Origin: Orientallactaga sibirica
Taxonomy: Eukaryota; Chordata; Mammalia; Rodentia; Dipodidae
Direction: 5' to 3'
Length of the DNA stretch: 64,000 bases
Assembly (NCBI GenBank): GCA_036365145.1
Contig: JAEOAD010000029.1
Coordinates: 26,210,001 to 26,274,000 of the forward strand
Shown here: positions 33,154-42,929 of the stretch, piece by piece
How the letters are laid out: every line of letters begins with the position of its first letter
Numbering within the stretch: position 1 is the stretch's first letter
Made by a program: the position numbers and the translations under genes
The notes under the pieces: model-generated
Databases searched by the model: none
Told to the model about the DNA's origin: nothing
The model's input: the letters and a program-made list of their open reading frames with translations, nothing else

Positions 33154-33182
33154 AATAAAAAGTTAAAAAGAAAAAGAAAATG
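32946..33182 (+). mobile_element. tRNA-derived SINE, short form, with (TG)n
   Basis: GGGCTGAAGAAATGGCTTAG head, AAGTCAGATGCACAAGGTGG, then C8 and (TG)16 at 33117-33149 in place of the CT tract, and AATAAATAAAAAG. TTTAAAGTG occurs at 32937-32945 and 33183-33191. Confidence 0.92.
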
Positions 33183-33215
33183 TTTAAAGTGATCATGATG
33201 ACAAAGGTAAAGCAG

Positions 33216-33393
33216 TGGTCCTCAAATGGTGGCATGTATCAGAATCCCCTGGAGGGTTTGTTAAAACACAGATTGCTCTACTGCTAGAGTCCTGAGTCAG
33301 TAGGCCTGGGTGGGAGCCAAGAATGAGCATCTCTAATAGATCATGCTGAAGATATGATGCTGTTTAGGGTGTACACTTTGAGAACTACTGATC
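33216..33393 (+). mobile_element. MER5A-like hAT DNA transposon relic
   Basis: It starts CAGTGGTCCTCAAATGG and ends TTTGAGAACTACTG, imperfect inverted ends. Between them lie ATCAGAATCCCCTGGAGGG, TTAAAACACAGATTGC and GTCAGTAGGCCTGGG, in consensus MER5 order. It is a nonautonomous, long-immobile element. Confidence 0.82.
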
Positions 33394-33884
33394 CAAAGTA
33401 CTCTTGGTAACTGCTGAAAAACATCCAACTGATAAACTGATCTTCTTTTGGCTATTAAAGGGTTTCTTCAAAACCCTGGTTAAAAAAGAACAATCTCTTC
33501 TAAAGAGAAAAAGAAACAGCAAAACATTCTTGTGTGTAGATTGAGTGAAGATATGAGGTTCTCTTAAAATTTCAGTTTATGAAAAGGGAAAAAAGAACAT
33601 TAAAATCTATGAGTGAGCCAGAAGGAAGTTTCAGGACTTCTAAAATTATCAAGCCAGGGCTGACTAGCATCACCTGATGGCTATGTGGCATTGGCTTCAC
33701 TGAAAGGGGAGGAAACTTGGCCATGAGAATTTGAGTCTTTATGTATGTCTCCAATTTCCACCATGTTTAAGTAACTAGTACATTGCTATGACTTATCTGC
33801 TACACCCTTATTTTCAATGTATATTGAATAGGTAAACTATAAATATCAGAATATATACTGGATTTAGTCTTTCATCAGTCAAGC

Positions 33885-33990
33885 ATATTTTCTGGGATTT
33901 TGTTATATACTCAACACTCTGCTAAGGACCAAAGTGACACCAGCTCAGGAAAAAACATGGTCCCTGCCCACACAACACTCACAATGCAGC
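33885..33990 (+). repeat. Possible L2-like relic
   Basis: CTCAACACTCTGCTAAGGACC and AACATGGTCCCTGCCCAC resemble the conserved L2 3' phrase around a stored-size statement. It is short and diverged. Confidence 0.35.
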
Positions 33991-33994
33991 TGGT

Positions 33995-34367
33995 AAGGCA
34001 ATATCTTTATCACTTTTCTCATTACTGTGACAGAATACCTGACAACACCAACCTAAGAGTAGAAGGATTTATTCTGGCTCATAGTTTCACAGCAAGGAAG
34101 GCATGATGACAAAGTGGTCCTTACAGCGGAAGGAGCAGCTGTGGCAGTGGAAGTGTGAGGCAGGTGGCTACACTGTCTGGACAGTCTGCAAACAGAACTC
34201 TGACCAGTCAATAGTCAATAACGTTTCCCACCAGTGACCTTTCTCCAGTGAGGCCCCATTACGTAAAGGTCACACAACCTCCCAAAAGAGCTACCAGCTA
34301 AGGGCCAAGTCTTCACCCCTTGAGCTTATGAGGTCATTTCACATTCAAACCATAACAGCAAGACATT
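33995..34367 (+). mobile_element. Medium-length interspersed repeat
   Basis: CATTACTGTGACAGAATACC start, GATTTATTCTGGCTCATAG, CCTCCCAAAAGAGCTACC, and CAAACCATAACA end. It matches the element at 29918-30545 in order and content. It is possibly a rodent nonautonomous DNA transposon. Confidence 0.58.
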
Positions 34368-34446
34368 TTCATTAAAAGAGTAAAAAGGCATACAAAGATC
34401 AGAGTGAGATCATGTTGTTGCTTATGACTTACAAAACAAATCCTTT

Positions 34447-34616
34447 GGGATTTGTACCCACGTAAGCCAGATGCACAAGGTGGTGCATGCATCTGGAGTT
34501 ATTTACAGTAGATAGAGGCCTTCATGTCCATTCTCTCTGCCTATCTGCCTCTTTCTCTTTCTCTCTCTCTCTCTCTCTCTCTGCCAAAGAAATAAATAAA
34601 AATATTTTTCAAAAAT
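34447..34616 (+). mobile_element. 5'-truncated tRNA SINE at a reused site
   Basis: It lacks the tRNA head and begins at ACCCACGTAAGCCAGATGC. CATCTGGAGTTATTTAC, a CT tract and AAATAAATAAAAA follow. CAAATCCTT flanks it at 34437-34445 and 34617-34625. Confidence 0.85.
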
Positions 34617-34625
34617 CAAATCCTT

Positions 34626-34930
34626 ATGTAGGAGTGTCAGGCACTGAGAGGTCAAGGATATTCAGGCCATTTTGTGTCTGGAGGAGCACATTGTAAGGAG
34701 TCCTACTCTTCCTTTGGCTCATACATTCTTTCTGCCACCTCTTCCAAGACCATCCTAATAGGAGGAAAAGATGATGACATGAAAATTAAAAGAGAGACTG
34801 ATTGAGAGGGGGAGGGGATATGATGAAGAGCAGAGTTTCAAAGAGGAAAGTGGGGGGAGGGAGGGAAGTACCATGGGATATTGTCTATAATTAAGGAAGA
34901 TGTTAGTAAAAATAAAAATTAAAAAAGAAA
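34626..34930 (+). mobile_element. L1 3'UTR with inverted 5' half (twin-primed)
   Basis: Bases 34626-34745 are L1 3'UTR in antisense (GTCAGGCACTGAGAGGTC ... TTCTTTCTGCCACCTCTTC). From about 34752 the sequence is sense L1 3'UTR (CTAATAGGAGGAAAAGATG ... GGATATGATGAAGAGC), ending in an A-rich tail. CAAATCCTT recurs at 34931-34939. The arrangement is the known signature of L1 twin priming. Confidence 0.88.
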
Positions 34931-34964
34931 CAAATCCTTTTTATAGTAATTGAGATTTTTTAAA

Positions 34965-35300
34965 TTTATTCAACAAATATGAATTGGGCCCAGTGCTATA
35001 TGTTGGAGTGTGAGAACAGAGTAGAAACATACTCCATACCATGAATAACTTCACAGTCTAGAAAATAAAAGCACTTCAATATGCACTTAGGAAATAGATG
35101 TCACCAGAACCATAGCAAAGAGATGTACAAAAGGAGAGAAGGATGCTCTTAGGCTTGGAGCATCTTGAAAACTCTCATGCAAAAGGTGGTCCTAAACTGA
35201 GGCATGAACAGTAAGTGGGAAAAGTCCTCCATGTAAGTTGCACAATAGAGGGAATTTAGTATCTTGCTAACAAGTGTCCCAAGGGCATGGGGGGGGGGGG
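34965..35300 (+). repeat. Possible L2-like relic with G12 run
   Basis: TTATTCAACAAATATGAATTG, CAGTGCTATATGTTGG and CTTCACAGTCTAG, then CTAAACTGAGGCATGAACAG, follow the general L2 3'-end order. A run of 12 G lies at 35289-35300. Confidence 0.42.
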
Positions 35301-35517
35301 ACTCAGAGAAAAGGTATTCCAGAAGTGCTAGTGAATCGGTTGGTCCGGGCAGAGATCCAGAGGAGGCAGTTGTAGGAAATGTGGCCACCTGTGAGTATGC
35401 GGGGCTTCCATATCACGAAAAAGGACTCTTGTGCAAAGCAGAATGGGAAGGCATGGAAGAGTAGCTGTAAACAAATGTCAGTCTGTAAAGAGCATTCTGA
35501 AAGAATTAGGTGCATAG

Positions 35518-35769
35518 GGGCTGGAGAGATTGCTTAGTGATTAAGGCATTTGCCTGCAAAGCATAAGGACCCACATTCTACTATCCAGATCCCACATTAG
35601 CCAGATTTACAAAGGTGAGGCAAGCACAAGGTTACACATGCCCATCAGTTGGCACAAGTGTCTGGATTTCAATTTCAGTGGCTGAGGCCCTAGCACACCA
35701 ATTCTGTTCTCCCCCCCACCTTTCTCTCTCAAATAAAAATGTTAAAAATTAATTTTTTTCAAAAAAAAT
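35518..35769 (+). mobile_element. tRNA-derived SINE, middle form, 15-bp TSD
   Basis: GGGGCTGGAGAGATTGCTTAG head, GGTGAGGCAAGCACAAGG with a further CACATGCCCATCAG segment, a CT tract and an AAATAAAAATG tail. GAATTAGGTGCATAG is perfectly duplicated at 35503-35517 and 35770-35784. Confidence 0.95.
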
Positions 35770-35831
35770 GAATTAGGTGCATAGAAGAGAGAGAGTAGTG
35801 CAGTAACTGTCTTTTAGAATAATGAGGATCT

Positions 35832-36046
35832 AGAGATGGCTTAGCAGTTAAGACACTTGCCTGCAAAACCTAAGGACTTGGGTTCAATTCCCCACGACCC
35901 ATGTAAGTCAGATGCACAAGGTGGTGCAAGCGCCTGGAGTTCATTTGCAGCAGCTGGGGGCCCTGGCATGCCCATTTTCTATCTGCACCCCCCTCCTTTC
36001 TCTCTCTCAAATAAATAAATAAAAATAAAATATTTTTTGAAAAGAG
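35832..36046 (+). mobile_element. tRNA-derived SINE, short form, 12-bp TSD
   Basis: Slightly 5'-trimmed head AGAGATGGCTTAGCAG, GGTTCAATTCCCCACGACC, AAGTCAGATGCACAAGGTGG, a CT tract and AAATAAATAAATAAAAA. TAATGAGGATCT lies at 35820-35831 and 36047-36058. Confidence 0.94.
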
Positions 36047-36116
36047 TAATGAGGATCTGAACTCAAAGAGGAGAAAATGGGGAGACAGATAACAGAGTTT
36101 TAAAATATAGGGTTTA

Positions 36117-36670
36117 GGACTGGGGAGATGGCTCAGCAGTTAAAGGCACTTGCCAGATGCACAAAATGGAGTATGCATCTGGAGTTAGTTTGCAACAAAA
36201 GACCCTGGTATGTCTAGTCTCTCTCCCTCTCTCTTTCTCTCTCTCTCTCGAAACACAAGTGTGGTAGTTTGAATATATGTCCCCCAATATATTCAGTGTT
36301 TTATTAGTTATAGTTTGCATCTGCAATCACCTTGCTAGAGGCAATGTCACTGGGGGCAGGTCTTAAGGTGTGGGTTTGAGATTCCATTGTAAAGATATGC
36401 AAATGTGCCTAGCAGGAGTTCCTGAAGTGTGCTGTGTGACCTTTTGGCTGTAGTTTTGCTCTGTGTGCTGTGTGGCTGGGGGCTTTTGCTCTCTTGCCTG
36501 GTCTTGTGAGAGCAGGCCGCTTCTTCTGCCATTATGGAACTTCCCCTGGATTCTATAAGCTTCAATAAATAATATCCCTTCCTCCATAACTATGCCTGGT
36601 CTGGAAGTTCATCTCAGCAAACCTGAAGCTGTCTGCTACAACAAGTAAATAAATAAAAATATTTTTAAAA
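36117..36670 (+). mobile_element. tRNA-derived SINE split by an LTR
   Basis: GGACTGGGGAGATGGCTCAG head, CAGATGCACAAAATGG and a CT tract run to 36259. The TAAATAAATAAAAATATTTTT tail resumes after 36645. The middle (36260-36640) is a later LTR insertion. The B-box segment has been deleted. Confidence 0.85.
36260..36640 (+). mobile_element. Solo LTR-like element
   Basis: The 381-bp element starts TGTGGTAGTTTGAATATATG, has a polyadenylation-like CAATAAATAAT near 36564, and ends CTGTCTGCTACA. ACAAG is on both sides (36255-36259 and 36641-36645), although the terminal ACA makes the exact boundary ambiguous. Same family as 2844-3224 and 10497-10878. No internal retroviral genes. Confidence 0.72.
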
Positions 36671-37551
36671 CAGAATATGGGGGTTTATACTTGAAGTCTA
36701 TCTATAGATGCAACTTCCGAGAAAGAAGAAAAAGTACAGGATAACAACACAGAGAAAACATCTTCACAAGTAGAGGGGTATGGAGGTGAGAGTTTTGAGC
36801 CTGTGCTGGACTCGTCTGCCAGGTTTCCAGGTCATGGGGGCCTGCAGAGGCCAGAGAATCAAATCATCATAAACTTAAATTTATTTCTAAAAGTCACAGA
36901 AGGATCTGAGGTTATTTAGTACCTGACTACAAAGGAAGCTTGGAGGGGAAGGAAAGAGCAATCCCTAAACAAGACATTTTACAGAAGAAGGAAGGGGGTG
37001 GGGCACAAGGACATAGGTCTGGTGTCACTGGCGATGTGTCTGGGAAGTAGCAAGAGATCACTGGTACTCTAAAGGAATAGCTTCAAAAGTGGGAAATCAA
37101 GAGTGCAGGGCTGCCTCTGGCAAGTCTGGCACAGGTGAGCAGTGTGAGAATGGGAGGCTCCCAACAACTGAACAGAGTTTTGAGGGGAGGCAGTGCACCC
37201 AACCGCTGGACAGAGTGTGTTTTCAAGGGAGTCAATGCAAGCTTTGCTTGGTGGAAGCTGGCAGACACTGTCTGGGAGATCTTGGTTTGGGGTTTTCTAT
37301 TGCTTCACAACTGGGGCTAAAACCATTCTCTTTGCCTTTGTCTAAGAAATTGTGTCTCCTGGAGCAAGGAAGAAGCCAGGATGTTTTGGACTCTGAGGTT
37401 AACTCTGGATGGTGAAGCCACTGAGTCCAGCCTGCTGTGAGACTTTGATCCTAGTCGTAGTGGGGAGATTAGGAACCAAGTGAGTGGGGGTGTCTAAAAC
37501 ATGAGTGGCATGTTCACACTGCTCCTTATTTAAGCAAGAAGGGTTTGTGGA
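36671..37551. other. Unclassified sequence
   Basis: No gene was recognised. The 108-codon frame at 37089 has no recognisable domain. Confidence 0.45.
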
Positions 37552-37625
37552 GGGGAAGAAATGGTTCAGTGGGGGAGTGCTTACTATGCAACCATGATGA
37601 CCTGAGTTCAGATACCTAGCACCCT
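37552..37625 (+). mobile_element. ID/B4-like SINE head fragment
   Basis: GAAGAAATGGTTCAGTGGG, GAGTGCTTACTATGCAACC and GACCTGAGTTCAGATACC give the A-box to B-box order of the tRNA-like head, with no body following. Confidence 0.55.
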
Positions 37626-39480
37626 CACCTATTTGTAAATATACGTTTCACATAAATGCCTTTTCAGTAGCAAAATGAAATGATGAAACATAACAGGTCT
37701 CCATCAATGACAGTCTTATGGGAAACCCACATGCTAGATGATAGGAAGCTTGGAGGACAGTCTTGGGGGAAATCCAAATGCCAGACCATAGGAAGCTTGG
37801 AGAGCAGTCTTATGAGAAACCCAAATGCTAGACCATAAGAAAGTTGAAGAACTTCCAGATGGATGAAAAATTGGTGAAGGCCTATTTCACGTACTGCTCC
37901 ATAACAGAAGGCTGAAATGCGCTGGATATCCACAGCTGGAGGTGGAACAGATCTGAAGGTAGAATTTTTGACATACATATTCCAATGTCTGTGCATATCC
38001 TCCATTTTAGAGTTAATCCAACTCGGATAAATACTGGGGAAGCCCTGTGAGGTCCTGCATAAAGGACTGACTTCCGTTTATCCATTAGCATGGAGTTCAC
38101 TATGAGAACAAGGTGTAAAAAAGACGATATCATGCTGGGCATAAACTGATAGCTGATGGAAAATATGAATGGAAAATGGGCTAAGTGCTTACTTAGACTC
38201 AGCCAGCTCCCAGATCAAGGTCTTCCTGCCCAAAAGTGCAGCCAGAAAACAAAAACAGCAAGGTAGAAAACAAAATGAAACTTGTGAAAAAGAAATCTGG
38301 ACCTTGCAATAAGATAGCCATTCACATCAAGTGCTCTCAGTGGTTGGGAATCACATGCACAATAATTCCATTACCTGGCTTCAGTAGTTCCGATAGCAGT
38401 TCCTCTCTGAGGAAGGAAAAGTTCACAAAACACCAGTCACAGCAGGCCCTTCCAGTCATAGCTAGCCTCTTGCTAACACCTCAGGAACCTTAGCAGGAGC
38501 TGCATGTAAACCAGTTATCAACATTCACAAAGCTTTTTGCAAACTTCTCAGCAGCAGATTTATTGAAACCAGCTAGAGGTGTTGTGATCCAATCTCTGGC
38601 CCTGTAGATGGAATCAAACTTATTAATATGTTAAAAGGGAAGATGGAGCATGCAAGGCTGACCACTGGTGTGTGTCAGGAAAGGTTACACTTGAAGCAAT
38701 AGCAATAGCAGGAGAAGCATGAGGATGGAAACTCAGATGGTTCTTTCCTCATGGGCTACGCCATTATCTCTCTGGAAGAATTGGCAGCTGCTGAATCGGC
38801 AAGAAAAAAGTAGCTCAGCTTGTTAGCATTACTGTCAACAATCAACCAGAGGCCAATGGAATCCATGTGCCCACCAGAGATGGGATGATGCAAAACTTTC
38901 CGGAAGAGGCTGGTTAGATTCTGCACATGAAAGCACAAATCAATGATAACTGTCATATCATACTAAATTAGGAGCTAGATGCTCCATGCTTTGTGACCAC
39001 TGCTCCCTTCATCTCTTGAAAATTGTTCTCTTGCAAGGGAACACAAATGGAAACTTGAGGTTCTGCAGAATCCAAACATACCTGGCTGTGTGTTGGGTTG
39101 CTCAAGCTATGAAGGCAGACCTCCAACCCTCTGTTGGTCCAAGCTTGACTGCCCAACAGCCAATTCTGCAGCTATTTCTTAGTTAAAATTCCTTGACCCT
39201 GTTCTAGAAATTCCACATTTCATTAGAGTATATGTAAGGCTTTATATATGGAAATTGTGTGATATTTAATGGAAATATTAAATTTTGTAAAATGGAGCAT
39301 GTAATTTTTTCTGCTATTCAAAACCATTTAGCAATGTCTATATTCATAACACTGGGTCCTCAATCTCTTTTACACCAAATGTCCTGGCATACTTGCTTTT
39401 TATCATAATTGGTCCCTGTGTTCAATGAGGAGGAAGGGAAGTAAAATTTTTCCTTTGGTTCCCATGTAATGCTACAAAAA
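37626..39480. other. Unresolved block, possible decayed pseudogene
   Basis: No young repeat was recognised over 1.85 kb. Short broken frames on both strands carry no domain that I can name. A terminal A/T-rich stretch (about 39240-39300) could be an old 3'UTR. It begins with a 47-bp tandem repeat (37715-37854). It could be an old processed pseudogene or simply unique DNA; I cannot decide. Confidence 0.35.
37715..37854 (+). repeat. 47-bp tandem repeat, three units
   Basis: Three consecutive units begin GTCTTATGGG, GTCTTGGGGG and GTCTTATGAG. Each contains the pattern AAAyCCAmATGCyAGA and ends near AGCTTGGAG (AGTTGAAG in unit three). Unit lengths are 47, 47 and 46. They differ by several substitutions, so the expansion is old. 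Confidence 0.88.
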
Positions 39481-39490
39481 ATAGTGGGTT

Positions 39491-39531
39491 GTTTTTGTTT
39501 TGTTTTGTTTTGTTTTGTTTTGTTTTGTTTT
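39491..39531 (+). repeat. (TTTTG)n microsatellite
   Basis: Eight or so TTTTG units then GGGTGGGTGG. Confidence 0.95.
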
Positions 39532-39565
39532 GGGTGGGTGGTTTCAAGGTAGTGGTTTTTGGCAA

Positions 39566-39760
39566 ACGTTTATTGAGCCAAGCAGTGTGATATATTCCTT
39601 AAATGGATTATCCTGTTTAATCCTCTTGATAGTCCTACATGAAGTAGATGCTGTGGTGGTGTTTAGCTGTCGATGTGTAAGTGGGGACACACAATGGCCA
39701 AGTAACAGTTACCTAGCAGGCAGTGATGCTAAAACCCAAGCCCAGGGAACCTGGCCCTTA
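39566..39760 (+). repeat. MIR SINE fragment
   Basis: GTTTATTGAGCCAAGCAGTG, TTTAATCCTCTTGATAGTCC, GTAAGTGGGGACACAC and TAAAACCCAAGCCCAGG follow the MIR consensus order over about 190 bases. Confidence 0.62.
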
Positions 39761-39799
39761 TCACCCACCATCCAGTACCACTAATGCATCTTCTTATAG

Positions 39800-40050
39800 T
39801 CTATGACTGTCATCATTTCTTAATGTGGCTAGGCTGGTCAATAGGACACCACCCTGTGTATGGCCTGAGGGTTTTGGATTCTCCTGACTCCTCCTCCCTT
39901 TGTCTTAAGCATTGGGATTACAGATATAAGAGATGCATGTACCACTTTGCCACTTTACATCTGACTTTATGTGTGTATTGGGGAACTGAACCTTGGCCAG
40001 CAGGCCTTGTAGCCAAGCACTTTTAACCATTGAGCCATCTTCCTAGCCAT
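39800..40050 (-). mobile_element. B4-like composite SINE
   Basis: The plus strand shows antisense GGATTCTCCTGACTCCTCC, CATTGGGATTACAGATAT, ATTGGGGAACTGAACC and finally TTTTAACCATTGAGCCATC. Diverged. Confidence 0.65.
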
Positions 40051-40084
40051 GTTTTTATTTTCATGTGCAATGTCATGTAAGCCT

Positions 40085-40262
40085 TTTTAAAAAAAAAAAA
40101 AAAAATGAGTGTCATAAGTAGTGTACCAGGGTCTTTTGCCACTGCAAATGAAAACCAGACTTTTGTGCCACATTTTACATATGGCTTTACATGGGTACTA
40201 GAAATTGACCCCCCACTGACAGACTTTGCCAGCAAGTTCCTTTAACTGCTGAGCCATCTCCC
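40085..40262 (-). mobile_element. tRNA-derived SINE
   Basis: Antisense copy: A/T tail, GTCTTTTGCCACTGCAAATG, TGTGCCACATTTTACATATGG and TTTAACTGCTGAGCCATC. Diverged short form. Confidence 0.8.
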
Positions 40263-40339
40263 CCTGGATAGGTCTTTTTGAACTTTCCTCTCCTCAACAA
40301 AGGATTTAAATAGTTAAGAAAAAAATTATTTTTCATGTG

Positions 40340-40690
40340 TTGGTGTGTGTGGTATGCATGTCTGTATATATCACATGTTCATGTGAGGTGTTAATATATG
40401 TGTAGAAGTGCATGCATGTGTAAAGGCTGGAGGTTTACATTGGGTGTCTTTCTCAAACATCCTTCATTTTATTTTGTGAGACAGGATCTCACACTGAACC
40501 TACCACTCACTGATTTAGCCAGACTAGCTTACCTGCAAGCCCTAAGCATCCTATTGTCTCCACCTCCTCAGTCCTGGGATTACAGGCATGCACCACCATG
40601 CTCAGCTTTTCATGGGTGCTGGGGATCTGAACTCATGTCCTCATGTGTGCACAGCAAGCACTTTACCCACTGAGCCACTTCCCAGCCCAA
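40340..40690 (-). mobile_element. B4-like composite SINE
   Basis: Antisense order: GT-rich end, GGCTGGAGGTTTACATTGGG, GAGACAGGATCTCACACTG, TCCTGGGATTACAGGCATGC, GCTGGGGATCTGAACTC, TTTACCCACTGAGCCAC. Near complete. Confidence 0.85.
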
Positions 40691-40847
40691 GAAATATTTT
40701 AAAGAGACTCAACTATGTATAAGAATTCTAAGAACCCAGGATAAATAAAATAGACCATTCACCTAAAATAAAATGTTATAATACCAAGATGTAATGATAA
40801 AGGAAAAGAAGAAACACTGGAAATGAAAAGAGTAAAAATATTTTTAG

Positions 40848-41052
40848 ATATTTTTATTTATGTGCTAGTAGAGAGAGAGAGAGAGAAGAGAGATATCCAG
40901 AGAGAATAGGTATGTTGGGCCTCCAACCATTGCAAATGAACTCTAGATGCATGCACCCCTTTGTGTATCTGGCTTTACATGAGTACTGGGGAACAAAACC
41001 CAGGTCATCAGGCCTGGCAGACAAGTACCTTTTCACTGAGCCATCTCTCCAA
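40848..41052 (-). mobile_element. tRNA-derived SINE, short form
   Basis: Antisense: TTTTTATTTATGTGC tail, GAGAGAGAGAGA, CCAACCATTGCAAATG, TGTGTATCTGGCTTTAC, GTACTGGGGAACAAAACC, TTTCACTGAGCCATCTC. Confidence 0.88.
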
Positions 41053-41078
41053 AAATGTTTTAAGATTAATAAAATCAT

Positions 41079-41465
41079 GGGCTGGAGACGTGGCTTAGTG
41101 GTTAATTGTGCTTCCTGCATAAGCATAAGGGCCTAAGGGGGCCTGAGACTGCCAGTGTTGGAATCTCCAGATTCCATGTGAACTTCTGGGCCATGTACAC
41201 CCATAACCCTAGTGTGCTTTGAGAAGTGCAGACTGGAGAATCACTGAAGACTATGAATGGAAAGTGTAGAAATCAGTATAAGACTCCATCACAAAGAAAA
41301 ACAGGCAGGTGAGTTATGGAGGGGGATACTGGATGTTTTATCCAGCTGCTGCAGGCAAGCACACAGGACATCCCAGGTGAGCAACTGGGGTGTCACATCA
41401 GCACATACATGTGCATATACCACACACACCACCATACATATATCACACATATGACATGCATGCAA
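41079..41465 (+). mobile_element. B4-like composite SINE
   Basis: GGGCTGGAGACGTGGCTTAG head, ACCCATAACCCTAGTGTGC, GACTGGAGAATCACTGAAG, and CACACACACC-type end. It is longer and more diverged than the others, so the family assignment is loose. Confidence 0.55.
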
Positions 41466-41498
41466 AGATATCTATAAATTATATGTATGTATACATAT

Positions 41499-41499
<1 letters not shown>

Positions 41500-41540
<41 letters not shown>

Positions 41541-41541
41541 T
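41500..41541 (+). repeat. (GATA)n microsatellite
   Basis: Ten GATA units follow a run of TATG/TATA dinucleotides. Confidence 0.96.
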
Positions 41542-41880
41542 AAGAAAATTGGAAGAGTCCAAAGTTAATACAAAAAATTACAAATTCATATGGAAAATAT
41601 GAATTAGAAAGTATAACAACAGAGAGCACTGTAAACTCATTTGGATATTGTTCTATCATATTTATAGATCTACCTTTACTTTTTATTTCTTAAAAAGCAA
41701 TGATTTCTTTTACATTTTTTAAAAAATTGGCTCCTTCTCATTTAACTATTTCCATGATCATTAAAAATATATTTATACTTTCCTAAAACTGAACTAAGGA
41801 AAACATCTATGAATAGCATTCTTACAGGTTTGATTATTGTTTTCCCAGTTAAGGTCCAAAACCCAGCTGAAATAGGGGAT
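41542..41880. other. Unclassified AT-rich sequence
   Basis: I see no gene or repeat. Confidence 0.5.
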
Positions 41881-41894
41881 TTTTTTTTTTTTTA

Positions 41895-41901
41895 CTGTGA
41901 A

Positions 41902-41932
<31 letters not shown>

Positions 41933-42335
41933 AGTAGGACACATGTGGTATTGCATGTAATATATGTGTAGGGTATGCATGTATGTGTGTGAAGAAGATG
42001 CACACATCCTGTGTACACATGTCAAGGCCAGAAGAAAAAGCCAGGTGTCCTCTTTTAACTCATGCCCCTGTGTCCTTGAGACAGGGTCTCTCACTCAACT
42101 CAGAGGCTGGGGATTTTTTCTTTGTTTGTTTGTTTCAGTTTTCAGTAAGAAAGCCCCAACCATTGTCTGCTCTCTCCCCATTTCTGGTGGGACTAGTGTT
42201 ACAGATATGCATGGCCTTGCCCAGCTGTTTACATATATGCTGGGAAATCCAACTCAGAGGGTACCAGACTCTCTTGGGGACTCAAGCTTGTGCAGCAAGC
42301 ACTCTTAACAGCTGAACCATCTCCCCAGGTCCCTA
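41895..42335 (-). mobile_element. B4-like composite SINE with (GT)n
   Basis: (GT)14 at 41901-41928 begins the antisense copy. CTTGAGACAGGGTCTCTCAC, GTGTTACAGATATGCATGGC and AACAGCTGAACCATCTCC follow. A TTTGTTTG insertion splits the middle. Potential Z-DNA in the GT run is an inference only. Confidence 0.65.
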
Positions 42336-42760
42336 GCTTGAGATTCTCAGTGGTGTGAAATGACTCAATACAAACTGGTGTGGCTGGAGCAAGTGCCACT
42401 GGGAAAGTGCATCAACAACCTAGCTAATCTAAAACCACCTTGTGAATGAATACAAATCCCACCCCCACCAAGGGTTCATACTGAAAACTGGTGGTAATTT
42501 ATAGGGAAACCTATGTGTTAACATCTTGGATACTGCTAGGCAAAAGGAGTACAGTATCATGAGAGATCAATACCGGAGGACAGGTGAAGGCTTCTCTATG
42601 TATTTACAATAAATCATAGCAAACCATCTTCAGACATCAGACTCCACCAGGAGCACTGTGTGAGTAAAGCCTGAGATGATATGCATATGGTACTGTAGAC
42701 AAGTGTGACTTGACAATAAACAATTCAGACAAAACAAAACTATGAACTGGCCAAAAATTA
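42336..42760. other. Unclassified sequence
   Basis: No gene or repeat was recognised. Confidence 0.5.
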
Positions 42761-42770
42761 TAAGATTCTG

Positions 42771-42929
42771 AGCTGGGTGTGGTGGTGCATGCCTTTAATC
42801 CCAGCACTCAGGAGGCAAAGGTAGGAGGATCACTGTGACTTCAAGGCCACCCTGACACTACATACTGAATTCCAGGTCAGTCTAGGCTAGAGTGAGACCC
42901 TACCTCAAGAAACAAAAACAAACAAACAA
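42771..42929 (+). mobile_element. B1 SINE with 9-bp TSD
   Basis: AGCTGGGTGTGGTGGTGCATG to CCTACCTCAAG plus an A/C tail. AAGATTCTG occurs at 42762-42770 and 42930-42938. It lies directly at the 5' edge of L1 copy 1. Confidence 0.94.

Noticed and set aside
37715..37854. CRISPR-like array
   Set aside because: Units are directly adjacent with no spacers, and the host is a eukaryote. It is a minisatellite.
41901..41928. Z-DNA regulatory element at the (GT)n run
   Set aside because: It is simply the CA-rich 3' end of a B4-like SINE in antisense. No independent evidence of function.
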